DNA of 45,945 nt from Candidatus Thorarchaeota archaeon (lineage in GTDB: Archaea > Asgardarchaeota > Thorarchaeia > Thorarchaeales > Thorarchaeaceae): NCBI GenBank assembly GCA_016839245.1, contig JAEOUN010000073.1, positions 1 to 45,945 of the forward strand, in the 5' to 3' direction. Under the pieces are notes generated by a model. The model was not told where the DNA came from and searched no databases. It worked only from the letters and a program-made list of their open reading frames with translations. Made by a program: the position numbers and the translations under genes. Positions 8,984 through 17,254 of this stretch are shown here, in pieces. The stretch's first letter is position 1. Every line of letters starts with the position of its first letter.

Positions 8984-9394
8984 ATGGCACGAATGAAGAA
9001 AGTTGGTAGCACAGGAAGATTCGGAGCTAGATACGGCGCTAAGCTTCGCCGACGTGTACTTGATATTGAGAAAAAGGCGAGTGAACCGAATCGTTGTCCC
9101 TCATGCGCTACACGGGCACTTAAGCGAGAGGCTGTTGGGCTCTGGAAATGCAACAAATGCGGACTTGTTTTTGCTGGCGGTGCGTATGTACCGTATACTG
9201 ATGCAGGCAGGGCTGCAAAAAGAGCTATTGCTCAAAGAGTTGCAGGAGACTTCTTAGCGTTACGTGATGATCAGGAAATTGAAGAAGTACTCGATTTCCT
9301 TCCAAACATCGAACATGAAGCCGAAGAATCAGTTATTGATGCGGAAACTGTTGTTCCAACTGATGAGGAAAAAGATAACTCTTCAGAAGAATAA
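8984..9394 (+). CDS. rpl37ae: ribosomal protein L37Ae (eL43)
   Basis: ATG 8984 is 6 bp after GGAGAAG and gives 136 residues. An upstream in-frame ATG at 8969 precedes the ribosome site. The core MKKVGSTGRFGARYG with a CxxC...CxxC zinc finger (C38, C41, C56, C59) identifies the large-subunit protein. The typical family length is about 90 residues. Here about 45 additional, mostly acidic residues follow, ending in EEKDNSSEE. It is followed two bases later by the Brix gene. The small RNA polymerase subunit P gene that commonly sits here is not present. Confidence 0.95.
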   Translation: MARMKKVGSTGRFGARYGAKLRRRVLDIEKKASEPNRCPSCATRALKREAVGLWKCNKCGLVFAGGAYVPYTDAGRAAKRAIAQRVAGDFLALRDDQEIEEVLDFLPNIEHEAEESVIDAETVVPTDEEKDNSSEE

Positions 9395-9396
9395 AC

Positions 9397-9972
9397 TTGA
9401 GCCGAATTGCATTGCTAAGTGTTCTTATCACAACTTCACGAAGGACTTCCAATAGAGTTCGGTCATTTGCGCGTGATCTCTCGTCAGTACTTCCAGGAGC
9501 TGAACGTTTCAACCGTGGTAGTATGAGCATCGAGGAACTTATCTCTCGTATAGCGCAATCTGGAGCTCAAGCTGCTTTTGTGATTTCTATTTGGAAGGGA
9601 AATCCAGGAGAATTAACTATATTCTCTCCAAATGGTGAAGAACTATTCAAGATTAAAATTGAAAGCGCCTTATTGCGACGAGAAACAAATCCTGCGATGA
9701 AACGTAAAATTGAGGGAATTGAGAGTATTTGTGTTAAAACAGGGAGTAGTAAAAAGACCGAGGCCCTTGCTAGAGATTTGGGTCAGCTCCTTGATATATC
9801 TGTTCAAGAATGTCAGAATCCACCAGTCATCCTATCCAATACTAATTATGCAATCATTTGGTTTGAGGATGCTTCTGAAGGAAAGATTCTTTGGACACAT
9901 TATACAACCCATAATGGTCTTGAACTAGGACCAAGGATCAAGGTTTCCTCTGTACGGAGGTTGCAGAAATGA
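9397..9972 (+). CDS. Brix domain protein (Imp4-like rRNA processing factor)
   Basis: The 191-residue protein starts at TTG 9397, two bases after the L37Ae stop. The N-terminal VLITTSRRTSNRVRSFARDLSS is the Brix/anticodon-binding-like opening: ITTSR, then R-x-F-x-(R/K)-x-L. The later AFVISIWKGNPGELTIF matches the second beta segment. Brix proteins bind pre-rRNA during ribosome assembly. The stop overlaps the pcc1 start by 4 bp, so translation is coupled to pcc1. Confidence 0.85.
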   Translation: MSRIALLSVLITTSRRTSNRVRSFARDLSSVLPGAERFNRGSMSIEELISRIAQSGAQAAFVISIWKGNPGELTIFSPNGEELFKIKIESALLRRETNPAMKRKIEGIESICVKTGSSKKTEALARDLGQLLDISVQECQNPPVILSNTNYAIIWFEDASEGKILWTHYTTHNGLELGPRIKVSSVRRLQK

Positions 9973-10235
9973 GTAATGACAACATCAACGGTTCCGCAAT
10001 ACTTGAGATTCCTATGGAATCTAATAAGGTCGCAACTATCCTATATCAAGCACTCTTACCAGAAACAGAATCAATTCCTTCAGATAGAGCAAATTCAACA
10101 GTATCGATTGAGAACGAAATGCTTGTTGTTAAAATTGAAGCAAATGATTTGACAGCGTTACGTGCATCTCTGAATTCATTTTCGGCCTGGATTGCTGCAT
10201 GTATTGCGACTCTTGAATCCATAGAGAAGTCATGA
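9969..10235 (+). CDS. pcc1: KEOPS complex subunit Pcc1
   Basis: The 88-residue size is typical. The sequence ends in the family signature: VKIEANDLTALRASLNSFSAWI. Pcc1 dimerises within KEOPS (Kae1, Bud32, Cgi121), which makes the t6A modification of tRNA. Cgi121 is at 24457 in this window and Sua5 at 25587; Kae1 and Bud32 are not. The gene overlaps the Brix gene by 4 bp. Confidence 0.85.
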   Translation: MSNDNINGSAILEIPMESNKVATILYQALLPETESIPSDRANSTVSIENEMLVVKIEANDLTALRASLNSFSAWIAACIATLESIEKS

Positions 10236-10304
10236 TGCAAAGCCTTAAGTCACAAGTTCAGACGCGCAAAGGAGAGGCAGATATTATTCAGGAGAGAATA
10301 AAGA

Positions 10305-10667
10305 ATGGCACAGAACATACCGCCTGCATTGGAACAAGAGTTACAAAAATTTGATACAATGAGAAAGAATCATGAAACCCTTTCTACAATGGTGCAAGCA
10401 ATTCAGACAGAATTAAGTGAAATAAACGCAACACTTGAGGAACTAAAAAAACAGCCTGATGATGTAGTCACTTACAAGGCTGTGGGACAAGTTATGTTCA
10501 AAATCGATAAACCAATTATTGTAGAACAACTTGATGATAGACAAAAGACCCTTGAGATGCGACTTGCATCGAATAAAAAACAGTTAGAAAGTTTGACTCA
10601 GAAGCTTCAAGAGCTTCAAAATAAAATACAGATAGAGCTCTCAAAGCAGAATTTGCGTCTTCAGTGA
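10305..10667 (+). CDS. pfdB: prefoldin subunit beta
   Basis: The 120-residue protein starts at ATG 10305 after GGAGAG. Two long coiled-coil helices (about 8-50 and 75-118) flank a beta hairpin containing YKAVGQVMFKIDKP, the beta-prefoldin signature. Prefoldin passes unfolded proteins, including actin and tubulin in eukaryotes, to the chaperonin. The presence of an actin gene elsewhere in this window makes that role relevant. Confidence 0.93.
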   Translation: MAQNIPPALEQELQKFDTMRKNHETLSTMVQAIQTELSEINATLEELKKQPDDVVTYKAVGQVMFKIDKPIIVEQLDDRQKTLEMRLASNKKQLESLTQKLQELQNKIQIELSKQNLRLQ

Positions 10668-10672
10668 GAGAA

Positions 10673-10975
10673 ATGAACACGGTTATCAATATTGGTCTGC
10701 CCGATATCTCAGACGAAGTACTTGAGCATCTAGCTGAAGAGTGTGAAGCTCAAATCACTCATTTCATTCGAAGTAAGATTTCAGAAAAGAGTATTGAAAC
10801 TCTCGTTGTCAGCTGTTCACTCAACCTCAATGATGGTCAACTTGATATTGAGGTTGATGTTGATATCAGCCAGAGTTATAGCACAGGTCTTGACCTAGAT
10901 GACATTATTCAGGAAGCTAGTGATTGTGGTATAGATTGGCTTGAGAAACAGCTGGTGGAGATGAAAAATAGATGA
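10673..10975 (+). CDS. DUF3194-like protein
   Basis: The frame opens at GTG 10664, overlapping the prefoldin stop. ATG 10673 gives a 100-residue protein and fits the family start better. The sequence (LPDISDEVLEHLAEECEA, then beta strands and an acidic helix) resembles the small archaeal DUF3194 proteins found beside prefoldin beta. Function is unknown. It overlaps the DHH gene by 4 bp. Confidence 0.7.
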   Translation: MNTVINIGLPDISDEVLEHLAEECEAQITHFIRSKISEKSIETLVVSCSLNLNDGQLDIEVDVDISQSYSTGLDLDDIIQEASDCGIDWLEKQLVEMKNR

Positions 10976-11973
10976 ATCTGAAAGATCTTCTCTCTAATTC
11001 AGATGCACCTCTGATATTGGGCCATCAGAATGCTGATCCTGATGCTATCTGTGCAATGATTGCTCTCAGTAGAATCTATCATGCTCTGAAACCTGATGGA
11101 AAACCAATCTTAATGGCTGATGATTTGAGCCGATTATCGAACCAAGTATTGACATACTTTGAATTGAATGATAAAATATTGGAAGATCCTCAAGCAGATT
11201 TTGATTTAGTAATACTTCTGGACACCAATAGTGTCTTTCAGTTGGGCCCGAATTTTCAAGACGTCCCTTCTAATCCATCAAAGACTTTAGTCATTGATCA
11301 TCATGAAGCAACATCAGAGGTCGAGAATATTGCAGACCATCGAATAGTAAAGAGTGATCGATTTTCAACATGTGAGATTATTGCACAGCTTTATGATGAA
11401 TTCGGTATTTCGATGGATTCCACAACTGCAAATCTTCTACTGACTGGGATTATCTTTGATACAAGGCGGTTTCTTTATTCAGACCTTCAGACTCTACAAA
11501 CTGTGGTGAATCTAATCCAGAAAGGTGCTCAATATACTAATTGCATCAAATCTCTTCAGATTAAACCAGATCGGTCTGAGAGAATAGCTCGGTTAAAAGC
11601 TGCTGGAAGATTGAACGTCCACCTCATCGGCGATTGGGTAGTTGTCAGTTCAACGATTAATGCTTTTGAAGCGAGCGCTTGTCGAGGTCTAATCGATATG
11701 GGTGCAGATGTTGCGATAATTGGAGGTCGGCCGTCCAAGGATATAGTGCGTATGAGTTCTCGAAGTACAGCTGAATTCTATCATCAAACTGGCATTAATC
11801 TTGGAACTGATATCATGGACCCATTAGGCGACTTGATCCAGGGCAAAGGTGGAGGTCATGCTAATGCTGCAGGAGCTAATGGAAAGAAGAATTTGAAAAA
11901 AGCTCTCAATAAAGCAGTAGAACTGATAAGACTAGCAATTGAAAGTCAATGTACCTCTAAATTAGAATCTTAG
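10972..11973 (+). CDS. DHH-family phosphoesterase (RecJ/NrnA-like)
   Basis: The protein has 333 residues. Metal-binding motifs follow the DHH order: HQNADPDAI (residues 18-26), LLDTN (motif II), IDHHE (motif III) and DTRRF (motif IV). A C-terminal DHHA1 substrate-binding domain contains GKGGGHANAAGA. Such enzymes hydrolyse phosphodiesters in short oligonucleotides, cyclic dinucleotides or single-stranded DNA. The exact substrate cannot be told from sequence. It closes the prefoldin-linked part of the operon. Confidence 0.85.
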   Translation: MNLKDLLSNSDAPLILGHQNADPDAICAMIALSRIYHALKPDGKPILMADDLSRLSNQVLTYFELNDKILEDPQADFDLVILLDTNSVFQLGPNFQDVPSNPSKTLVIDHHEATSEVENIADHRIVKSDRFSTCEIIAQLYDEFGISMDSTTANLLLTGIIFDTRRFLYSDLQTLQTVVNLIQKGAQYTNCIKSLQIKPDRSERIARLKAAGRLNVHLIGDWVVVSSTINAFEASACRGLIDMGADVAIIGGRPSKDIVRMSSRSTAEFYHQTGINLGTDIMDPLGDLIQGKGGGHANAAGANGKKNLKKALNKAVELIRLAIESQCTSKLES

Positions 11974-11985
11974 GAGGTTATGCGA

Positions 11986-12828
11986 GTGCCACTTGTAGAA
12001 ATCAAAGACTTCAGCTTCAAATACTATGGAGCAGACTGTCTGGCACTCAAGAAAATCAATCTAGCAATCGAAGAGGGCGAATATGTCGTTATTACTGGTC
12101 CTAGTGGATGTGGTAAGACTACTCTCTGTCGGACAATCAATGCTCTTGTTCCTCAATTTCATAGGGGATATATCGCAGGAAATGTCATTGTTGATGGAAT
12201 GAACACCCGAGAGCATAATGTTTCAGAATATGCAGCCACTGCTGGAATGGTCTTTCAACAACCTGAAAATCAGTTAGTTACACTTAATGTAGAAAAAGAG
12301 ATTGCCTTTGGTCCAGAAAATCTTGGTGTTGAGCCTAGTGAAATTCGCAGGCGCGTGGAAGAACTTATTGATCTCCTCGATCTTGAACATCTACGAGACA
12401 AGCATCCTCATGAAATGTCTGGAGGAGAACAGCAATGCGTGGCTATAGCAGCTACTTTGGCTCTTAAACCAAAGATATTGATTGCAGACGAACCAACATC
12501 TAACCTAGACCCAAAGAGTGCAGAGAATATTCTCAAGATAATATCTAGTCTAAATAAACGAGATTTAACTGTCGTCTTAGTTGAACATCGATTAGATCTC
12601 GTTTCAAATGATGCAAGTCGAGTAATATTGATGAATGAGGGGGCAATTATTGAAGATGGAGTACCAAGAGATGTGTTGGCAAAAGACATCTGCCAAGAAA
12701 TTGGAGTCGGAGTACCAAAGGCGACACTCATCTATAAACGACTTCTTAATCGAGGAATCAATCTAGGACAAGTTCCCCTAACTGGAGATGAACTTGCTCA
12801 GCTTGTAAAGGGTGGCTTGATGAAGTGA
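11986..12828 (+). CDS. ecfA1: ECF transporter ATPase A1
   Basis: GTG 11986 lies 7 bp after AGGAGGT (11972-11978), giving 280 residues; ATG 11980 is too close to that site. Walker A is GPSGCGKT (38-45), the Q-loop reads QQPENQ, the signature MSGGEQQ (144-150) and Walker B ILIADEP (164-170). QQPENQLV is typical of energy-coupling factor ATPases. It overlaps ecfA2 by 4 bp. Confidence 0.88.
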   Translation: MPLVEIKDFSFKYYGADCLALKKINLAIEEGEYVVITGPSGCGKTTLCRTINALVPQFHRGYIAGNVIVDGMNTREHNVSEYAATAGMVFQQPENQLVTLNVEKEIAFGPENLGVEPSEIRRRVEELIDLLDLEHLRDKHPHEMSGGEQQCVAIAATLALKPKILIADEPTSNLDPKSAENILKIISSLNKRDLTVVLVEHRLDLVSNDASRVILMNEGAIIEDGVPRDVLAKDICQEIGVGVPKATLIYKRLLNRGINLGQVPLTGDELAQLVKGGLMK

Positions 12829-13649
12829 TTATCTTAGAGGATATCCATTTTGCATATGATGGTCTATATACTGCACTCAATGGAATCTCTCTTCAAATCG
12901 ATGATGGTGAAAGGATAGCCATCATGGGAACAAATGGTGCAGGAAAAACAACACTTGTCAAGCACTTGAATGGTCTATTGCGCCCCAATAAGGGTCGAGT
13001 AATTCTCGATGGGGTAGATACCAAACAATATTCTGTTGCGGAATTAGCTCATGAAATCGGACTTGTAATGCAAAATCCTGATCATCAGTTGTTCTTGGAT
13101 ACAGTAGAGCGAGAAATCATATTTGGTTTAAAGCAGCTCGGATTTTCAAGTAATGAAATCAAAGACCGATATGAAAGAACTGCATTGGCACTTGGGCTTG
13201 AAAATTTATGTGATCGCTCTCCTTTTGCTCTCTCAGGTGGTGAACGAAAACGGGTAGCACTTGCCTCAGTATTAGCAACTGAACCAAGAGTTCTTGCTCT
13301 TGATGAACCAACAATTGGACAAGATGCTCACCAGAAAGAGAAACTAGCTGAGATGCTCATGGATCTCAATGATAGGGGACGCACGGTCATTGTAGTGACA
13401 CACGATATTGAGTTTGTCATTGAAAACTTTCCTAGAACCGTAGCAATGGCTAATGGTACGATAGTGGCTGATGGTCCGACTAATTCGGTTCTAAGTAATG
13501 AACGTGTTCTTTCTAGATGCTCTCTCACAATACCTCAGCTAACCCAAGCTGCTCAGTTACTACACGAACTTGCTCCTGATGTATCACGGCGACTTACTCT
13601 ATTATCCGATGTAGAACGAGAAATTGCACGGATTTTAGGAGGTGATTGA
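12825..13649 (+). CDS. ecfA2: ECF transporter ATPase A2
   Basis: The 274-residue protein starts at GTG 12825, overlapping the ecfA1 stop. Walker A is GTNGAGKTT (35-43), the Q-loop MQNPDHQLF, the signature LSGGERKR (136-143) and Walker B VLALDEP (156-162). It pairs with EcfA1 to power a vitamin or metal-ion importer. Ribosome-site sequence AGGAGGTG near its end serves ecfT. Confidence 0.9.
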   Translation: MIILEDIHFAYDGLYTALNGISLQIDDGERIAIMGTNGAGKTTLVKHLNGLLRPNKGRVILDGVDTKQYSVAELAHEIGLVMQNPDHQLFLDTVEREIIFGLKQLGFSSNEIKDRYERTALALGLENLCDRSPFALSGGERKRVALASVLATEPRVLALDEPTIGQDAHQKEKLAEMLMDLNDRGRTVIVVTHDIEFVIENFPRTVAMANGTIVADGPTNSVLSNERVLSRCSLTIPQLTQAAQLLHELAPDVSRRLTLLSDVEREIARILGGD

Positions 13650-13650
13650 T

Positions 13651-14412
13651 ATGGCATTCCTTGAAGTATTCCAATATACGAAACAGAACTCAGTCATTCA
13701 TCGTCTTGATCCTCGTGCTAAGCTTGTAATGACAATTGTACTGGCTACCATATCATTATTGTTTCTAGAGCTATTTCCTCTCATTATTCTTCTGATAGTT
13801 CTCATACCTTTGCTTGTATTGGCTAAATCAATACGTCGTTGGCTAAAAAGCATGAAAGGTCTCGCTGTTTTACTAGTCTTCATCCTAATTTTCAATACTC
13901 TTCTCTCAACTGCTCAATATCCTTTGAATCACTCAATTGCTTTAATTCTCAGACTAATCGCATTAATGACTTCATTTTCACTCTTCTTCCTCACGGTACA
14001 TCCTGACGAACTCTCTCAAGCATTAATTCAGATGCGAGTTCGCTTTGAATTTGCATTTGCTATGAGCATGGCTATGAGATATGTACCAACACTTGGACAA
14101 GAAGCATATGCAATAATGGATGCGCAGAAGGCACGTGGCGTTGAATTAGACAAGGGCAACATTCTGAAACGAATTAGGAATATTGTACCAATCATCGTTC
14201 CTCTCATTATAGTGTCAATACGTCGGGCTCTCTCTATTGCTGAGAGTATGGAATCCAGAGGTTTCGGAGCATGTCAAAATAGAACATATATGGAAAAACT
14301 AGTCTTCAGAAAAAGTGATTGGGCTATCGTATTCGTATCTATTCTCATTCTGATTCTAGTTGTCTACATTAAACTATATTTTCCACTTCCAAATTGGAGT
14401 ATTCCATTCTAA
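13651..14412 (+). CDS. ecfT: ECF transporter transmembrane component T
   Basis: ATG 13651 follows AGGAGGTG (13637-13644), giving 253 residues; GTG 13642 lies inside that site. There are five to six hydrophobic helices, with the two coupling motifs of EcfT: KARGVELD (ARG 161-163) and ESRGFG (SRG 202-204), which contact the ATPases. No S (substrate-binding) component is adjacent, so this is probably a shared group II ECF module whose S subunits are encoded elsewhere. Confidence 0.9.
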   Translation: MAFLEVFQYTKQNSVIHRLDPRAKLVMTIVLATISLLFLELFPLIILLIVLIPLLVLAKSIRRWLKSMKGLAVLLVFILIFNTLLSTAQYPLNHSIALILRLIALMTSFSLFFLTVHPDELSQALIQMRVRFEFAFAMSMAMRYVPTLGQEAYAIMDAQKARGVELDKGNILKRIRNIVPIIVPLIIVSIRRALSIAESMESRGFGACQNRTYMEKLVFRKSDWAIVFVSILILILVVYIKLYFPLPNWSIPF

Positions 14413-14510
14413 TTGAGTAATAATGAACTTTTTTTTGAATTGAGTTTGTCGTGCTATTATTTATCAGAAAGGAGATGTCATACTAGATGCACTAGGCGGG
14501 TGTGATTGCA

Positions 14511-15077
14511 ATGGAGTTACCTAAAAGAAAACAATATGCAATCAAGGATGTAATGAATGACCTGAAAAAGATTGGTCCAACTCCAAGCATCATGGAGGAA
14601 ATGGGTTCGAAACTCATCTATTATGAATGGAGTTGCTGTGAGAATCTATTAAGCTCAGACCATCCAGTGACATCAAACCTCCGTGATCTATTAGACTTCA
14701 TGGAGAACATCTATGAACTACAATTAGTCACTGGAGAATTATGGCGTGTTGCTGATACGCCTCAATCAGCAATCAATGCATTCCTAAAGGGTCGATCAAA
14801 GGAATTTCTTGAATACAAATTAGAGAGATCTCCTGACTATATTTACGATTTATTGCTGTCCGCAGCAAAATTAAGAAAAGATGAGATTAGTCAATACAAG
14901 AACCTTGAGAAGAATGTGCGCAAGGAGATAAAAGAGGACTCCGAGAATCCCGAACTTTGGAATAAATTGAGACTTCTACTTTGGATAACTGAAAATTACA
15001 GAGAGGCTACTGAGGCATTCAAAAAAGCTAAGGACCTTGGTTGGTCTGCAGAAAAAAGTAAACTTGTTGCATTGTAA
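14511..15077 (+). CDS. helical protein of unknown function, TPR-like C-terminus
   Basis: The protein has 188 residues from ATG 14511; GTG 14502 is an alternative. It is all-helical, soluble and charged. Residues 140-185 (NPELWNKLRLLLWITENYREATEAFKKAKDLG) resemble a TPR unit. No catalytic motif is seen. Upstream lies a T-run (14430-14437) that may end the ecfT transcript. The family is not recognised. Confidence 0.6.
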   Translation: MELPKRKQYAIKDVMNDLKKIGPTPSIMEEMGSKLIYYEWSCCENLLSSDHPVTSNLRDLLDFMENIYELQLVTGELWRVADTPQSAINAFLKGRSKEFLEYKLERSPDYIYDLLLSAAKLRKDEISQYKNLEKNVRKEIKEDSENPELWNKLRLLLWITENYREATEAFKKAKDLGWSAEKSKLVAL

Positions 15078-15137
15078 TGCTTCATCATCAATAACTGGGA
15101 AGATGTATATGTGGACTTCACAGATACTAACTAGGGA

Positions 15138-16073
15138 TTGGATATAAAGAAAGATTCGAAACCATTGCCATCTAGGATTTTGAGAAGACCCCCCAGCACG
15201 CATTTTATCATTAGAGCTATTGCTGTCGATAGCCAGCAGCTCTATGTGGCTGATACTGATGGTAATCTCACAATCTGGAAAAAAAGTATGTTGGATCATC
15301 CAATTGTTATTCCGAAACAGACATCTTCTATAATTGAGACATTACACTCTGATGACAAGTATCTCTTCACTGGAAGTATTACGGGCGATACGGTGGTCAG
15401 AGTATATAATCAAGATATCGATCTTCTCAAGGTACTTGAAGGTCATACAGGTACGATTTTTGATTTGGCAACAGTGGAGAATGTGTTAGTTTCTGGTTCT
15501 GGTGATGCTACTGTTAAACTGTGGACAAAAGATGATTGGACACTCATTGGAACAATTACTGCTCAAACCTATTTTGTTCTGTGTGTGGAGATAGATAGTA
15601 ATTTTGTCTACGCTGGAGGTATTGATAATTGTGTAAATATCTTCAGTCGTGATGAAAACATCAAAGTATCCTCTCTGCATGGTCATAATGCAAATATTCT
15701 CTCTCTTGCAACCGACTCCAAATATGTATACTCTGGATCTGGTGAGCTTTGGTGGGGGGGTCCAGGTTCTCCTCGTCCTAGCATATTTGAGAGTGCAATA
15801 CGAGTGTGGGATAAGGATAACTGGTCTTGCATCTCCATTCTCGAAGGCCATACTGACAATATCAATTCGATTTGTGTCGATAATCGAAACATATACTCTG
15901 CATCAGATGATGGAACTGTGAAAGTGTTTTCTAAATCGGACTGGTCGCTTCAAACATCTATTGATCCCGGAGTTGGTCGTATTCAGGACTTGGTTCATGA
16001 TGATAGGTACATCTATTTTGGATGTGCTGATGGTAATATTCGTTATATTTCGAAAAGGCTACTGAGTTCTTAG
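15138..16073 (+). CDS. WD40-repeat beta-propeller protein
   Basis: The 311-residue protein starts at TTG 15138. About seven WD40-like blades can be counted, ending in TIWKK, VRVYNQ, VKLWTK, VNIFSR, IRVWDK, VKVFSK and IRYISK. Several are preceded by GH dipeptides (LEGHTGTI, LHGHNANI, LEGHTDNI). No signal peptide or membrane helix is present, so it is a cytoplasmic scaffold. A Gly- and Trp-rich insert (SGELWWGGPGSPRPS) interrupts the fifth blade. Partners are unknown. Such propellers are common in eukaryotes and Asgard archaea. Confidence 0.85.
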   Translation: MDIKKDSKPLPSRILRRPPSTHFIIRAIAVDSQQLYVADTDGNLTIWKKSMLDHPIVIPKQTSSIIETLHSDDKYLFTGSITGDTVVRVYNQDIDLLKVLEGHTGTIFDLATVENVLVSGSGDATVKLWTKDDWTLIGTITAQTYFVLCVEIDSNFVYAGGIDNCVNIFSRDENIKVSSLHGHNANILSLATDSKYVYSGSGELWWGGPGSPRPSIFESAIRVWDKDNWSCISILEGHTDNINSICVDNRNIYSASDDGTVKVFSKSDWSLQTSIDPGVGRIQDLVHDDRYIYFGCADGNIRYISKRLLSS

Positions 16074-16136
16074 TTGATTCCGAGCGATTCGACTAGATGT
16101 AAAGATAGTATGAAACTCTGATTTTCCAGATGGTGT

Positions 16137-16168
16137 CTCAAAAACGCATCAATTATTTCGTTTTTGAG
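16137..16168 (+). terminator. 10-bp hairpin with T-rich tail after the WD40 gene
   Basis: Perfect arms CTCAAAAACG (16137-16146) and CGTTTTTGAG (16159-16168) enclose a 12-nt loop and are followed by CTCTTTTTATCC. The position, 63 bp after the WD40 stop and before the next promoter, suits a transcription terminator. Confidence 0.6.
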
Positions 16169-16207
16169 CTCTTTTTATCCTCTCTTTAGCTCAAATCATA
16201 CAATGGG

Positions 16208-16226
16208 TTCTCACACACATAGATAT
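16208..16226 (+). promoter_or_regulatory. operator-like motif upstream of the first wHTH cassette
   Basis: TTCTCACACACATAGATAT occurs here and, with two changes, at 17186-17204 upstream of the second winged-helix gene. A TATA-like TTTAAAT follows at 16231-16237, and the start codon is at 16270. A repeat of the motif in front of both paralogous regulators suggests a shared binding site. Confidence 0.5.
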
Positions 16227-16269
16227 TCACTTTAAATCCTTACAATAGTAGACTGGAGGTTAGAAGGAA

Positions 16270-16572
16270 TTGACTCGTAGATCAGGAAGAACTCCGAAAA
16301 GTGCGATGGCTATTCTTGGCACATTAGCTAACAATGGTCCTATGTGTCCTATGGAGATTTGTGAAGCATTGCAGATGGCTCCCAGAACGGTAAGCTTTGC
16401 GCTTAGGAAATTGTTGGGCAAAAAGCTTCTTCGGAAAATTCCAAATCTAACTGATATGCGCCGTCCTATGTATCATGTGAATATGGAAGCGGCAAAAGAA
16501 CTACTTCAGAAGTATAATGATGCAGCTTTAAGGGCTCATCCATCACCACTGGCATGGCACCAGAAGGCATGA
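16270..16572 (+). CDS. winged-helix regulator, cassette copy 1
   Basis: The 100-residue protein starts at TTG 16270, with GGAGGT at 16255-16260 and AAGGA nearer. A MarR/ArsR-like winged helix is visible: helices ILGTLANNGPMCPMEICEAL, recognition helix APRTVSFALRKLLGKKLL, then a wing with IPNLTDMRRPMYHVN. It is clearly paralogous to the protein at 17255, sharing RTV-FAL, KIPNL-DMRR and Y-VN. A partner gene follows 54 bp later. The ligand is unknown, but autoregulation through the upstream motif is likely. Confidence 0.8.
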   Translation: MTRRSGRTPKSAMAILGTLANNGPMCPMEICEALQMAPRTVSFALRKLLGKKLLRKIPNLTDMRRPMYHVNMEAAKELLQKYNDAALRAHPSPLAWHQKA

Positions 16573-16626
16573 TGGTCATCTTTGAAATGATATCATGTCT
16601 CTCAAAGTCAATTGTGGGTCACCATA

Positions 16627-17055
16627 ATGTCAAAAGGGAATTTTCTCCTCGATAAATTTGAACAGATTCTCACTAGGCATCCTGCTGACTATGCAGAACC
16701 TGGAAATCCAGAGGTTGCCTTTCTATTATATAGTACTGATTGGGTTAGAATATTCATCGTATGTCAAATAGATAGTCTTTCAAAGTCAATTGATGTTGAG
16801 GTCTCTATTCCCTCCTCCAATTCTTCAGGAAACTCACTTTATGATCTAATTGAAACAACTCCTATTCAAACGAAATATGTTCTCGAAAACTTGGTCAAGC
16901 ATATTAGATATATCCTGACGCTTGAGAGTCTCGGTTTTTCAGTAGATTTTATTGAAAATGGTTGTCTGTTATTGGCTTCTTTGAATTTTGATGAAATTCC
17001 TGACATTAGAATATTTGAACTCCTCCTCCCTCCTCATCCTCTTGATGAAATTTAA
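16627..17055 (+). CDS. unknown cassette partner protein, copy 1
   Basis: The protein has 142 residues from ATG 16627; TTG 16612 is an alternative. It is homologous to the protein at 17547: LYSTDWVRIFIV against LYNSEWVTILVI, SIDVEVSIP against SIEVEVSFP, and YILTLESLGFSVDFI against YLLKLQDSGFTLGII. The pattern suggests a mixed alpha/beta fold with an exposed Ser/Asn-rich loop. There is no membrane segment, cysteine pair or catalytic motif. It always follows a wHTH gene here, so it may be the sensor or the target of that regulator. Confidence 0.7.
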   Translation: MSKGNFLLDKFEQILTRHPADYAEPGNPEVAFLLYSTDWVRIFIVCQIDSLSKSIDVEVSIPSSNSSGNSLYDLIETTPIQTKYVLENLVKHIRYILTLESLGFSVDFIENGCLLLASLNFDEIPDIRIFELLLPPHPLDEI

Positions 17056-17186
17056 AGAATCTATTTCTCATATTGATGGATTTTCTGTAGATTACCTGAA
17101 AGTTGCGTTAATGTGCACAATTCAGAAGCTCTCATTTCAGTTTTTTACGTTCTTCCTCGTGAACAAGCATTATTCTGAACCGCGCT

Positions 17187-17246
17187 TCTCACACGAATAG
17201 ATATGCTCTCTATACTTCTCTCTATATAGATACTATTCATGTGAGA
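17187..17246 (+). promoter_or_regulatory. inverted-repeat operator flanking the TATA box of wHTH copy 2
   Basis: TCTCACACGAATAG (17187-17200) and CTATTCATGTGAGA (17233-17246) are inverted copies matching at 13 of 14 positions, 32 bp apart. Between them lies CTATATAGAT (17222-17231), a good TATA box about 25 bp before the ATG at 17255, implying a very short leader. A dimer bound here would cover the promoter. The left half also matches the motif before cassette copy 1. Confidence 0.65.
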
Positions 17247-17254
17247 TAGGAAAA

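Noticed and set aside
9003..9257. An 84-residue open frame overlaps L37Ae in another frame.
   Set aside because: It lies almost wholly inside L37Ae, which has clear family motifs, a zinc finger and a ribosome site. The alternative has none.
16988..17200. A 70-residue frame spans the end of the first cassette partner and the next promoter.
   Set aside because: It overlaps the partner gene and runs into the operator dyad. It is hydrophobic by chance of AT-rich sequence and has no ribosome site.
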